A stretch of DNA of 46,371 bases from an uncultured Bacillota bacterium (GTDB lineage: Bacteria > Bacillota > Clostridia > Peptostreptococcales > Anaerovoracaceae): contig CASFAX010000011.1 in NCBI GenBank assembly GCA_949292945.1, positions 1 through 46,371 on the forward strand. The letters are read 5' to 3'. A model generated the notes under the pieces. It did no database searches, was not told the origin of the DNA, and saw nothing but the letters and a program-made list of their open reading frames with translations. The translations under genes were made by a program, and so were the position numbers. The first letter of the stretch is position 1; each line of letters begins with the position of its first letter. This document shows, piece after piece, positions 7,213 through 15,500 of the stretch.

Positions 7213-7533
7213 AACTATCTCCATGGTATCGCGATATCTATAGATATATGCCAATGAATATTCCTCGAACGAACTTAAAGCCCCGCTCAGCTACATCTTA
7301 CCACAACGAGAAGCTAAAGTCACTCGCCCCTGCTGCTAACCGAAGTTGACAAAAGCCGAAAAAAATTTACGGCGTGCATCCCCTGCAAACGCTAAATAGT
7401 TACGATGAGGTAACCACGTTACAAAATTGTGCGTACTTGTGGGGCATCAAATAATCCGTAAAATGATAATTACAGAGAGCAAAGGCACTCTGAATACTAA
7501 GCATGCCGTAATAAAGCGAGGAGGTAACGTTTA
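7213..7533. other. 321-bp divergent intergenic region
   Basis: This separates the nitrilase gene from the sirtuin gene and contains no coding frame. It includes a short inverted repeat GTAAC-cac-GTTAC (7410-7422). A weak promoter candidate, TTGTGC (7427-7432) and AATAAT (7450-7455) with 17 bases between, would read toward the sirtuin. A strong GAGGAGG ribosome site lies just before 7534. The palindrome next to the -35 could be an operator. Confidence 0.4.
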
Positions 7534-8460
7534 ATGATTTCAAAGATAAAAATTTTCGAATCTGCCGAAGGTTACCAGGAACAGATAGAGAAATTGAAAA
7601 ACGCCCTTGAAGCTGCCGATGCGATTATCGTTGGAGCCGGCTCAGGCCTTTCCACTTCGGCCGGTTTTACCTATACCGGCGAAAGATTTCTGAAGTATTT
7701 CCGGGATTTTGCCGAGAAGTATTCAATCAGGGACATGTATTCCGGCGGCTTTTATCCTTTTGACAGTCCGGAAGAACATTGGGCTTACTGGAGCAGATAC
7801 ATCTACATCAATCGGTATATGAATGCTCCGAAGCCGGTGTACAGCGACCTTTTAAAGCTGTTGCAGGACAAAGACTACTTCGTTTTGACCACCAATGTGG
7901 ATCACCAGTTTCAGAAAGCAGGCTTTGATAAAAAGCGTCTGTTCTACACCCAGGGGGACTACGGCCTTTGGCAGTGCAGCGTGCCATGCCACACCAAAAC
8001 CTATAACAATGAGACTGTCGTCCGCAAAATGGTGACGGCCCAGGGTTTCGCCTTTGCCGAAGATGGCGATCTCTACGTGCCGGATGGAACAGAACTTAAA
8101 ATGGAAGTTCCTTCCGAGCTCATTCCCTACTGTCCGAAGTGTGGAAAACCTATGAGTATGAACCTGCGCTCAGACGATACCTTTGTCGAGGATACAGGTT
8201 GGCATGAAGCAGCCGGGCGGTATTCTGATTTTCTCCGCAGGCATCAAAACATGAAAGTCCTCCTTCTGGAGGTTGGGGTCGGCTACAACACCCCCGCCAT
8301 AGTAAAGTACAGTTTCTGGCGCATGACGTATCAGAATCCGAAGGCGATGTATGCCTGCATCAATTACGGTGAATCCTATGCACCTGATGAAATAAAAAAG
8401 AAGTCAATTTGTATCGACGGCGATGTGGGGGAGATTCTTAGTAAGCTTCAATCCACATAG
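7534..8460 (+). CDS. class-M sirtuin (SirTM-like protein ADP-ribosyltransferase)
   Basis: This 308-residue Sir2-fold protein binds NAD through GAGSGLSTSAG (residues 34-44) and TTNVDHQF (119-126, Asn121). A zinc site is formed by Cys148/Cys152 and Cys200/Cys203 (CPKC). The catalytic His of ordinary sirtuins is replaced by Gln140 (LFYTQGDYG), and the usual PDFRG loop is replaced by TYTGERF. These are hallmarks of the SirTM class, whose studied members in Staphylococcus and Streptococcus ADP-ribosylate lipoylated GcvH-L and are encoded with a macrodomain protein and a lipoate ligase. None of those partners is visible here, so the target is open. A strong GAGGAGG precedes the ATG. Confidence 0.85.
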   Translation: MISKIKIFESAEGYQEQIEKLKNALEAADAIIVGAGSGLSTSAGFTYTGERFLKYFRDFAEKYSIRDMYSGGFYPFDSPEEHWAYWSRYIYINRYMNAPKPVYSDLLKLLQDKDYFVLTTNVDHQFQKAGFDKKRLFYTQGDYGLWQCSVPCHTKTYNNETVVRKMVTAQGFAFAEDGDLYVPDGTELKMEVPSELIPYCPKCGKPMSMNLRSDDTFVEDTGWHEAAGRYSDFLRRHQNMKVLLLEVGVGYNTPAIVKYSFWRMTYQNPKAMYACINYGESYAPDEIKKKSICIDGDVGEILSKLQST

Positions 8461-8467
8461 ATATTTT

Positions 8468-8498
8468 GGCCAAACGAAAATCACAATTTAGTTTGGCC
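8468..8498. terminator. inverted repeat after the sirtuin gene
   Basis: GGCCAAAC (8468-8475) and GTTTGGCC (8491-8498) form a perfect 8-bp stem with a 15-base loop, starting seven bases after the sirtuin stop. No T-run follows, so it may be a weak terminator or a protein-binding site ahead of the MoxR promoter. Confidence 0.4.
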
Positions 8499-8529
8499 GG
8501 ATATTCCGTATCCCCGTGCAAACCCGCCA

Positions 8530-8557
8530 TTTAAAATTCACAAATATGTGCTATACT
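8530..8557 (+). promoter_or_regulatory. promoter of the MoxR/VWA pair
   Basis: TTTAAA (8530-8535), a 16-base spacer and TATACT (8552-8557) make a reasonable sigma-A promoter 39 bases before the MoxR ATG, which follows a GGAGTAGGG ribosome site. Confidence 0.5.
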
Positions 8558-8596
8558 TAAGCAATATAGATAACATACATTACATGGAGTAGGGAT

Positions 8597-9526
8597 ATGG
8601 CAGAATACATGCTTGATTTTTTGGAGAAAGAAGAACAGATAGATCCGGAACTTGTCAGAGGTATAGAGGAGTTCAGGGATAAACACAAATTACGGGAAGA
8701 AATGGAAAAGAGGGTTCCTCATCCCAGGTTTAAATACTACGGAAAGGAAATATGGGGGGAAGCTGTGGCTGCGCTGCTCTGCGGCAAAAATCTCCTCCTG
8801 GCAGGAGGAAAGGCAACGGGAAAAAATGTCCTTGCGGAAAATCTCGCTCTGGCCTTTCAAAGGCCTGCGTGGAATATTTCCTTTCACGTCAATATGGACG
8901 CATCCAGTCTTATAGGAATGGATACCTTCAAGGATGGAGAAGTTACCTTCAGACCCGGCCCCGTATTTCAGTGTGCCGGGGAAGGCGGTTTCGGCATACT
9001 CGATGAGATTAACATGGCCAAAAACGAGGCCCTGGCTGTACTCCACGAAGTTCTCGATTACAGACGTTCCATAGATGTTCCCGGGTATGACAGAATAGAA
9101 ATGTCGGAAGCCACCAGGTTCATAGCCACTATGAATTACGGATACGCAGGAACCAGGGAACTTAATGAAGCCCTGACCTCCAGATTTGCAGTTATACAGA
9201 TGCCGACCATTACGCCTGATAATCTTGAAAGGCTTTTGAATGTAAACTTCCCGACGCTGAAGAAGAAGTACAGGAACCAGTTCGGTCAGCTTTTCTTTGA
9301 ACTTCAGAAAAAGTGTGAAAGCGCCGAGATTTCCACTAAGGCTCTGGATCTGAGGGGAATGCTGGATGCTTTGGATCTCATTCAAAAAGGTATACCTGCA
9401 GGTGCAGCCATCGACATGGGAATCACCAATAAAGCGTTCGATGATTACGAACAGGGACTTATAAGGGATGTTATCGCTCTCAGGATACCGGCTAAACTGA
9501 CGCGCAGGGATATCTTCGAGGAGTAG
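8597..9526 (+). CDS. MoxR-family AAA+ ATPase
   Basis: This 309-residue ATPase has Walker A GGKATGKN (residues 70-77), Walker B ILDEIN (134-139), the sensor I segment FIATMNYGYAG near residue 175, and the Arg-finger stretch LTSRFAVIQMP. MoxR proteins work with a von Willebrand A partner to remodel or activate other proteins, such as metal-cofactor enzymes or stress complexes. The VWA gene follows after only five bases, and its ribosome site overlaps this stop. The client is unknown. The closest co-transcribed upstream gene is the sirtuin, but a promoter and an inverted repeat lie between them. Confidence 0.9.
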   Translation: MAEYMLDFLEKEEQIDPELVRGIEEFRDKHKLREEMEKRVPHPRFKYYGKEIWGEAVAALLCGKNLLLAGGKATGKNVLAENLALAFQRPAWNISFHVNMDASSLIGMDTFKDGEVTFRPGPVFQCAGEGGFGILDEINMAKNEALAVLHEVLDYRRSIDVPGYDRIEMSEATRFIATMNYGYAGTRELNEALTSRFAVIQMPTITPDNLERLLNVNFPTLKKKYRNQFGQLFFELQKKCESAEISTKALDLRGMLDALDLIQKGIPAGAAIDMGITNKAFDDYEQGLIRDVIALRIPAKLTRRDIFEE

Positions 9527-9531
9527 ACAAA

Positions 9532-11277
9532 ATGCTGACTAAACACTACACGAAAGCTCAGCGCCAGGCATTAAATCAGATTTGGAACAGCGCCGGCACC
9601 TATGGCTTCGAGCCAATGTTCATGGCCATCGATTCAAAGGGAATGCCGGACATTTACATGAATACCGTAATCGGCCTGGTATCAAAATGGTATGGAGAGG
9701 AAATGACAAAAGACCTCTTCGGCAGGTGGGCAGGAGATCACAGGCAGGCCATGCTTGACGATCTTGCGTGGATGGCGCTGGAAAATGCAGCGTATCTGAA
9801 AGAAGTGGGCGGCCGTCCGGCCCTTAAGGAAGCCCGACGGGCGCATGCGGAAAACTTTTTTGCTCAGGAGTACCAGATCTCACGCCAGGAATGGATGGCT
9901 AAAAATCAGCTTGTATACGCGATTCAGTCAGCCCGCTGGAAAACGGTGCTTGGAAAGCACAAGCCCGTTATGACTCCATATGAGAAAAACCTCTATAACG
10001 ATCTGACTCCCGTTCATGACGAGGATAAGGATGAACTGGAAAAATCCATATTGGATACGTTTAAAAAGTACGCCCTGTTCTCCGGTGAGGTCAAAAACCG
10101 GGGAAATAAGATAATCCACTTCGATGGCAAATGGGCCTCCGTGCTCACAAAATTCATGCCTACTGGGATGGTTCATACTGATACACTCTCTGCTGGGCAT
10201 ACGGCGGGAATCCGGGCAAACGAGGCAAAAGGTGTTGTCAAAGCTATTCGCCGCTCTGTGGTAAAGCTTAATGAAAATCCGGAAGAAGACAGAAAATACA
10301 TAGAGGGGTGTTTCGGTAAATCCATGTATCCTCCTGATGAAATGGCCGCTATAGACAGGCAGCTCTGTACAGGAGATCACTACGGATGCCACCTTTGGTT
10401 TACCGCAGGCGCACCTTCAGAAGAAAAAAACAGGAATCTGCATGTCAACGAGGAATCCGCTTTGCAGGCCAGGAGAAACAGGGAAGAATACGCAAAGAAC
10501 ATCACCCTGTACAGAAGCTCCATACTTCGTCTGACAGAACAGATTCACAACTGCATTCAGGTACACAGCCAGATGGAAACGGAAGGCGCCAGAAGCGGAA
10601 AACTGGACATATCCAGAGTCTGGCGGGCGGAAGTTCTGGGAGATGGACGGGTGTTCAGTCGTCAGTTTCCGGCAGATAAACCGGGTTTTTCCGTGGATAT
10701 TTTGCTTGACGCATCGGCTTCCAGGATGAAATCCCAGGAGACTATAGCCGCTCAGGGCTACATATTGGCTGAAAGCCTCAGAATGTGCAAAGTACCTGTC
10801 AGAGTTACAGGATTCTGCAGCCTGAGAGGATATACCGTACTGAGAATATTTAAAACGTTTCAGGATAAAAACGGAGGATCCAGGATATTCGATTACTTTG
10901 CTTCAGGCTGGAACAGAGACGGGCTGGCCCTGAGAGGCGCGGGAGAACTGCTGAAGAATACTCCTGCAGAGAGGAAACTCCTTCTCGTGCTGACCGACGC
11001 ATCTCCTAATGACATTCACAGGATACCTCCGGGAAATGATCACCCTTTAGGCTGCGATTACTCAGGAAAAGCTGCGGTGGAAGATGCAGCCAGGGAAGTC
11101 AGAGCGCTTAAAAAGGAAAACGTGAGAGTTGGCGCCATATTTACCGGTGAAAACATGGACGTACCTGCTGCTGAAGAAATATACGGAAAAAACATGGCCA
11201 GAATCAGCACCATGGATCAGCTATCAGGCGCGGCCGGAGCTCTCATAAGAAAAGAAATACAGGAACTTACCGGCTGA
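9532..11277 (+). CDS. VWA-domain protein, partner of the MoxR ATPase
   Basis: This 581-residue soluble protein has about 380 N-terminal residues of helical, charged sequence I cannot assign, then a C-terminal von Willebrand factor A domain. The metal-ion site is complete in its first part, DASAS (DxSxS, residues 393-397), and the second Asp lies in LVLTDASPND near residue 487. The layout resembles CoxE/NorD/CbbO-like partners of MoxR ATPases. It has no signal peptide or membrane segment and should act in the cytoplasm with the ATPase. The last 11 bases overlap the convergent histidine kinase gene, and no terminator separates them. Confidence 0.85.
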   Translation: MLTKHYTKAQRQALNQIWNSAGTYGFEPMFMAIDSKGMPDIYMNTVIGLVSKWYGEEMTKDLFGRWAGDHRQAMLDDLAWMALENAAYLKEVGGRPALKEARRAHAENFFAQEYQISRQEWMAKNQLVYAIQSARWKTVLGKHKPVMTPYEKNLYNDLTPVHDEDKDELEKSILDTFKKYALFSGEVKNRGNKIIHFDGKWASVLTKFMPTGMVHTDTLSAGHTAGIRANEAKGVVKAIRRSVVKLNENPEEDRKYIEGCFGKSMYPPDEMAAIDRQLCTGDHYGCHLWFTAGAPSEEKNRNLHVNEESALQARRNREEYAKNITLYRSSILRLTEQIHNCIQVHSQMETEGARSGKLDISRVWRAEVLGDGRVFSRQFPADKPGFSVDILLDASASRMKSQETIAAQGYILAESLRMCKVPVRVTGFCSLRGYTVLRIFKTFQDKNGGSRIFDYFASGWNRDGLALRGAGELLKNTPAERKLLLVLTDASPNDIHRIPPGNDHPLGCDYSGKAAVEDAAREVRALKKENVRVGAIFTGENMDVPAAEEIYGKNMARISTMDQLSGAAGALIRKEIQELTG

Positions 11278-12193
11278 GCTTCAGCTCATACCTTATCTCA
11301 ATGGAAAATACTCCGCCCTGAAGGGCAGCTGAAATTCTGCCGCCGGTCTTTTCCACCAGGTCTTTTGCTATGGAAAGGCCAAGGCCGGTGGACGATGTGC
11401 TTCTGGCTGAGTCTGCCTTGTAGAAGCGGTCGAAGACTCTGGAAGCGTCTATGTTTTCAGGGACTTCTACCGTATTTGCGCAGACGAAAACGCCCCATGA
11501 CCTTTCGCCGTCGTTTTCACGTTTAAGGGTCATGGAGATTCTGCCTTTTCCGTGTTCCAGGGCGTTCTTTATTATGTTCTGCAAAGCTCTTGCCAGGGCT
11601 TCCGAATTGCCAGACGTTACGAGCCTGTCGTCGCAGAAGTTTACGCCGGCTTTGATGCCTCTCTTCTGAAATTCATCGTAAAATGAGAACACCGTGTCGA
11701 AGACGCATCTTCCGAAGTCCGTCTCCTCCAGAGGGATTTCGTAGCTCTCGCTCTGAAGCTTTGCGTACATGAAAAGCTCTTCCAGGATAGCGTTAAGGCT
11801 TTCCAGTCTCAGCTTTATCACTGCGATGTAATGCAGGCGCTCTTCTTCCGTTTCCGCCTCGGTCAAAAGCTGAAAATATCCGTCCATGGAAGTCAGCGGC
11901 GTCCTTATATCGTGAGAAAGGCTGGCAATGGTATCCTTTAGTTCCTGTTCCCTTTCCCTCGTTTCCTTTTCAGTGGCCCTGGACTTTTCCACAGCGGCAT
12001 TTATCCCGTCTATGAGGCGGCCCATTTCGGGCAGGGCCACCTGCTCCGTAATCCTCATGGAGGTGCTGTGCCCGTTCATGAATTCCAGCTGGCTGTTTAT
12101 TCTCCTTATCTGCCTGAAATAGGCAGTCGCTGCGGCAATCCCTGCCGCAGCTGTAAGTCCCAAAGCTATCGAAACGATTATCCAGATATTCAT
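11267..12193 (-). CDS. sensor histidine kinase
   Basis: This 308-residue kinase has one N-terminal membrane helix (residues 4-25) and no extracellular domain, followed by a linker helix. The H-box is SLSHDIRTPLTSMDGYF (phospho-acceptor His94). The catalytic domain has N-box NIIKNALEHG and G2 box TGLGLSIAKDL. Lack of an outside sensor domain is typical of kinases that sense through a neighbouring ABC transporter in antimicrobial-peptide resistance modules. It is the last gene after the ABC ATPase and permease. Its likely partner is the OmpR-type regulator at 14106-14789, across one terminator. Confidence 0.88.
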   Translation of the reverse strand: MNIWIIVSIALGLTAAAGIAAATAYFRQIRRINSQLEFMNGHSTSMRITEQVALPEMGRLIDGINAAVEKSRATEKETREREQELKDTIASLSHDIRTPLTSMDGYFQLLTEAETEEERLHYIAVIKLRLESLNAILEELFMYAKLQSESYEIPLEETDFGRCVFDTVFSFYDEFQKRGIKAGVNFCDDRLVTSGNSEALARALQNIIKNALEHGKGRISMTLKRENDGERSWGVFVCANTVEVPENIDASRVFDRFYKADSARSTSSTGLGLSIAKDLVEKTGGRISAALQGGVFSIEIRYELKLSR

Positions 12194-12239
12194 CCCCTGC
12201 TTCTCCCTCTTCTCCGGGTTTTTCCTTCCGGCCTGCTTT

Positions 12240-13106
12240 CTACCTTATATCTCTCTTCCTCATGAAGAATGCGGCAAGTCCCGTAAACAGAACTGTGAAA
12301 ACTGCCGCCGTCACAAAGGCTCTCACCATATCGCCGTCTGCCGAAGCTACTCCCGTAGCCGTAATGTTGTTTTCTATGACGTATTTCGTTATATCAAAGT
12401 CCTTCAGGCTGTCCACTCCTGAAATGCCTCTGTTTATCAGGGCATATATTATAGTGGTCATGCCCGTTGCTATTATCATCCCTGCCGTAATGGAAAGAGC
12501 GCTGCTTCTTGTAAGCTGGCACAGGAAGAACATTATCATCGCAAACCCCAGATGAAGAAGGTACTGCACTGCGGAAAACTTCACGAATGCCGAAAAATCT
12601 CCCATGTAAAAGCCTTCTCCCCAGAATACCTTCCCGCAGATTAAAATCGTCAGAATGAAGGTAATCATCATCAGCAGCACCTGAAATGCCACTACCAGAG
12701 CCTCTGCTATCACCAGCTTTTCACGTTTCGGAAACAGCCCCGCTATGTTCTTTATATACCCGTTTTTCTGCTTTGCGTTTACAAAGAGAACTGTAAATAC
12801 GGTGATGAATATGAGAAGGATTCTGCTCTCCACCTGGCTTGAAACCATGGATCCTGCCTCGACTTTTCCCGAGGCCCACTCTTCATCGGGAACTACGGCG
12901 ATGCTTCCCGGTTCCACTTCTCCTGAGATCATGTCGTCTACGTAAGTGCCTGTCTCCATCTCCTGCTTCATAGTCTCTATATCGTAATCCGTCATCTTTG
13001 TCGCAAATATCCCGATTCCGATTACGAAAATCAGTATCACCCACGTCACCTTCGAATGGGCGAGTCTGTATAAATCCATCTTTATGAGATTAAACATTTT
13101 TTGCAC
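12240..13106 (-). CDS. ABC-2 type permease of the envelope-stress module
   Basis: This 288-residue membrane protein has a first helix near residues 18-36, an extracellular stretch of about 60 residues, and five further helices between 98 and 283. This is the layout of permeases in lantibiotic or bacitracin self-protection exporters. It starts inside the end of the ATPase gene (17-base overlap, translational coupling) and is followed after 46 bases by the histidine kinase gene. The transported compound is not readable; a role in resistance to cell-wall-active peptides is inference from the module. Confidence 0.83.
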   Translation of the reverse strand: MQKMFNLIKMDLYRLAHSKVTWVILIFVIGIGIFATKMTDYDIETMKQEMETGTYVDDMISGEVEPGSIAVVPDEEWASGKVEAGSMVSSQVESRILLIFITVFTVLFVNAKQKNGYIKNIAGLFPKREKLVIAEALVVAFQVLLMMITFILTILICGKVFWGEGFYMGDFSAFVKFSAVQYLLHLGFAMIMFFLCQLTRSSALSITAGMIIATGMTTIIYALINRGISGVDSLKDFDITKYVIENNITATGVASADGDMVRAFVTAAVFTVLFTGLAAFFMRKRDIR

Positions 13107-14004
13107 CTCCTGTAAGGCTGAGATAGTAGTCTTCGAGTCCTTCGTTTCTCACGGTAATTCCGAGAGTCTTTACTCCCGCCTGAGCCAGAGCCATGGTTAT
13201 GTCGCCGCTGCCGTCAAGCCTTTCGAATATGTTGACGGTGGACGCATCCGTAACCTTGTAGTTTTCTATTCCCATGGAATCGAGAACTGCGCAGGCTCTC
13301 GCCGTATCGTCGGTCTTAAGCTCTATCCTTTCGCTGCACTCTGCCAGAAGTTCCTCCCTCGTCATCTCCCTTATGAGAACGCCGTCGTTTATTATGCCGT
13401 AGCTGGTGGATATCTTGGAAAGCTCCTCCAGAATGTGACTGGAGATGATAAACGTCATGTCTCTCTCCCTGTTCAGCCTTTCGATGGTTTCCCTGACCTC
13501 AGCTATTCCCTGAGGGTCAAGGCCGTTAATGGGCTCATCCAGTATGACTATGTCCGGGCTTCCTATGAGGGCCATGGCTATACCCAGCCTCTGCTTCATT
13601 CCCATGGAGAAGTTCTTGACCTTCTTCCTTCCGGTGTCCGAAAGCCCTACCAGTTTTAAGAGGTTTGCCGCCTCTTTTTTGTCTCTCACTCCCATGGCTA
13701 TACTCTTCATCTTCATGTTTTCATAAGCCGTCATATTGGGGTATATTCCGGTATTTTCGATGAGAGCCCCTATTCTCTGCATGTACATCTCGCTGCCCGT
13801 ACCCCTTTGTCCGAACACGGAAAAATCTCCCTCCGAAGGCTTTGAAAGACCTGTAATCATCTTCATGACCGAAGTCTTTCCGGCGCCGTTTCTTCCTATG
13901 AGGCCGTATATGTCTCCCCGGCGCACGTGAAGGCTCACGGAATCCACAGCCTTATGCCTGCCGTACACCTTTGTCAGATTTCGCGTTTCAAGTATGTACT
14001 CCAT
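13090..14004 (-). CDS. ABC exporter ATPase of the envelope-stress module
   Basis: This 304-residue ATP-binding subunit has Walker A GRNGAGKTS, signature FSMGMKQRLGIAMAL, Walker B VILDEPINGLD and switch His in ISSHILEEL. The C-terminal 90 residues form the regulatory extension seen in BcrA-like ATPases. It is the first gene of an ATPase-permease-kinase operon. GGAAAGGAG precedes the ATG, TATAAT lies at 14035-14040, and a direct repeat suited to an OmpR-type regulator lies further upstream. The BcrA-like family is known for bacitracin and lantibiotic export; the substrate here is inferred only. Confidence 0.9.
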   Translation of the reverse strand: MEYILETRNLTKVYGRHKAVDSVSLHVRRGDIYGLIGRNGAGKTSVMKMITGLSKPSEGDFSVFGQRGTGSEMYMQRIGALIENTGIYPNMTAYENMKMKSIAMGVRDKKEAANLLKLVGLSDTGRKKVKNFSMGMKQRLGIAMALIGSPDIVILDEPINGLDPQGIAEVRETIERLNRERDMTFIISSHILEELSKISTSYGIINDGVLIREMTREELLAECSERIELKTDDTARACAVLDSMGIENYKVTDASTVNIFERLDGSGDITMALAQAGVKTLGITVRNEGLEDYYLSLTGGAKNV

Positions 14005-14034
14005 TTTCTTCTCTCCTTTCCTTTGACACCTGCT

Positions 14035-14089
14035 ATTATACGAGCCGGTCTTTAATTAAACGCCAAGCAATGTTAAAGAAAGGTTAAAG
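14035..14089 (-). promoter_or_regulatory. promoter and OmpR-type direct repeat
   Basis: A perfect minus-strand TATAAT lies at 14035-14040, with no good -35 element. About 32 bases further upstream two copies of GTTAAAG (plus strand 14072-14078 and 14083-14089) stand 11 bp apart, the helical spacing bound by OmpR/PhoB-family dimers. A poor -35 plus such repeats points to an activated promoter, most likely by the adjacent response regulator. Confidence 0.6.
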
Positions 14090-14094
14090 ATAAA

Positions 14095-14116
14095 AAGCGT
14101 CCCTGTCAGACGCTCT
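14095..14116 (-). terminator. terminator overlapping the response regulator stop
   Basis: On the minus strand AGCGTC, a 7-base loop and GACGCT are followed by a T-run (T5 then ATC). The stop codon of the response regulator lies in the loop. It ends the long housekeeping transcript and isolates the regulator from the ABC operon. Confidence 0.75.
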
Positions 14117-14789
14117 GCTTAGCCATGCGAAAACCTATGCCCCACACAGTCTCAATGTATTCATCTTCCGTATATTTCTTCAGCTTCTTTCTTATGTTGC
14201 TGATGTGGACGTTTATGGTCTTGTCCTCGCCTATGTAGTATTCGTCCCAGGCGTAATCGTAAATTTCCTGCTTGGAGTAAACCTTTGAAGGATTCGACAT
14301 GAGAAGCTCCAGGATTTTAAACTCCTGCTTCGTAAGGGGAATTTCGTTTCCCGAAATGTCCGCGGCAAAGCTTTCCTCGTTCAGGGAAAGGTCTCCGTAC
14401 TTAAGCCTCGTGCCCGTGTGCCCGGCCGGGCTTTTCTTTCTTATCTGAACTGCTGCTCTTGCTATGAGCTCCCTTATCTCAAAGGGTTTTGTCAGGTAAT
14501 CGTCGGCTCCGCTTTCCAGAAGTCCCACTTTGCTGTCTATGCTGTCTTTGGCCGAAACCACTATGACGGGTATGTCCTGCTTTTCCTTAAGCTTCGGCAA
14601 AAGCTGCTCTCCTGCCATGCCCGGAAGCATCAGATCCATCACCGCAAGGTCAAAGGCTTCGCCGCCCGCCCAGAGGAGTCCCTCCGTTCCGGAAAAAGCC
14701 TGAACGCAGGTGTACCCTGCCTTCGTAAAGGCTTCTCTCATCATGTTGTTAATTTCAGCGTCGTCCTCGATTATGAGTATCCTTTCCAT
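14106..14789 (-). CDS. OmpR-family response regulator
   Basis: This 227-residue protein has a receiver domain with acidic pocket EDD (residues 8-10), phospho-acceptor Asp52 (MDLMLPG), Thr/Ser site VVSAKDS and Lys in TKPFEIREL. It is followed by a winged-helix DNA-binding domain with TVWGIGFRM at the end. It probably binds the GTTAAAG repeats before the ABC operon and pairs with the kinase at 11267-12193. The frame is open to a GTG at 14795, but the ATG at 14789 has AGGG five bases upstream. It directly follows rpe, so it is transcribed with the housekeeping run. That would keep a basal level of regulator ahead of its own regulon. Confidence 0.9.
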   Translation of the reverse strand: MERILIIEDDAEINNMMREAFTKAGYTCVQAFSGTEGLLWAGGEAFDLAVMDLMLPGMAGEQLLPKLKEKQDIPVIVVSAKDSIDSKVGLLESGADDYLTKPFEIRELIARAAVQIRKKSPAGHTGTRLKYGDLSLNEESFAADISGNEIPLTKQEFKILELLMSNPSKVYSKQEIYDYAWDEYYIGEDKTINVHISNIRKKLKKYTEDEYIETVWGIGFRMAKQSV

Positions 14790-14796
14790 AGCCACC

Positions 14797-15450
14797 CTAT
14801 TTCAATACTTTCATGAACTCTCTTACTCTCTCGCCTGCATCCTCTGCGCCAAAGACTGCCGAACCTGCAACGAGAATATCGCAGCCTGCGTCTTTAAGCA
14901 TTACGGCGTTTTCAAGGTTCACGCCTCCGTCTACCTCTATGACGTAGCCGCAGGCCTTTTCTTCCCTTATCTTCGCCAGCTCCCTTATCTTATCGTAAGA
15001 TGCCGGAATGAAGCTCTGACCGCCGAAGCCCGGATTTACGCTCATTACGAGAATCAGGTCGCAGTCAGGAAGTATGCACTGAAGAGCTGAAACCGGCGTT
15101 GCCGGGTTTATGGCAACTCCCGCCTTTACTCCGTGAGACCTTATGAGCTGAATCGTCCTGTGAAGGTGAACGCAGGCCTCCTGATGAACGACGATGTACT
15201 CAGTCTTGTCCGTTACGAAGTCCCCTATGTACCTGTCGGGCTCCTCTATCATCAGGTGAACGTCGTAAGGGGCGGTCTCGTAACCGTCAAGGGACTTCAT
15301 CACTCCTGCCCCGAAGGATATGTTGGGAACGAAGTGTCCGTCCATAACGTCTATGTGAAGGTATGCCGCTCCGTTTTCGCTTACCTTAACCGCATCCTCG
15401 CCAAGTCTTGCAAAATCCGCCGATAAAAGGGACGGCGCCAGTTTTGCCAT
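14797..15450 (-). CDS. rpe: ribulose-phosphate 3-epimerase
   Basis: This 217-residue TIM-barrel enzyme interconverts ribulose 5-phosphate and xylulose 5-phosphate in the pentose phosphate pathway. All signature stretches are present: LAPSLLSADFARLGED at the start, HIDVMDGHFVPN with the metal-binding His and Asp, DVHLMIEEP, MSVNPGFGGQ and the phosphate-binding EVDGGV. GGGAGG lies six bases before the ATG. It sits after rsgA, the usual Bacillota order. Confidence 0.97.
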   Translation of the reverse strand: MAKLAPSLLSADFARLGEDAVKVSENGAAYLHIDVMDGHFVPNISFGAGVMKSLDGYETAPYDVHLMIEEPDRYIGDFVTDKTEYIVVHQEACVHLHRTIQLIRSHGVKAGVAINPATPVSALQCILPDCDLILVMSVNPGFGGQSFIPASYDKIRELAKIREEKACGYVIEVDGGVNLENAVMLKDAGCDILVAGSAVFGAEDAGERVREFMKVLK

Positions 15451-15500
15451 GTCTTTCCTCCCTGTATTTAAAAAACTTCAAAGTTAACTAATAGGCTCTA

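Noticed and set aside
6565-7257. 230-codon plus-strand frame over the nitrilase gene
   Set aside because: Shadow frame; the catalytic triad lies on the minus strand.
8468-8498. inverted repeat as a firm intrinsic terminator
   Set aside because: The stem is good, but no T-run follows, so it is listed only as a low-confidence site.
8690-9385. 231-codon minus-strand frame over the MoxR gene
   Set aside because: Antisense shadow; the MoxR frame has complete Walker motifs.
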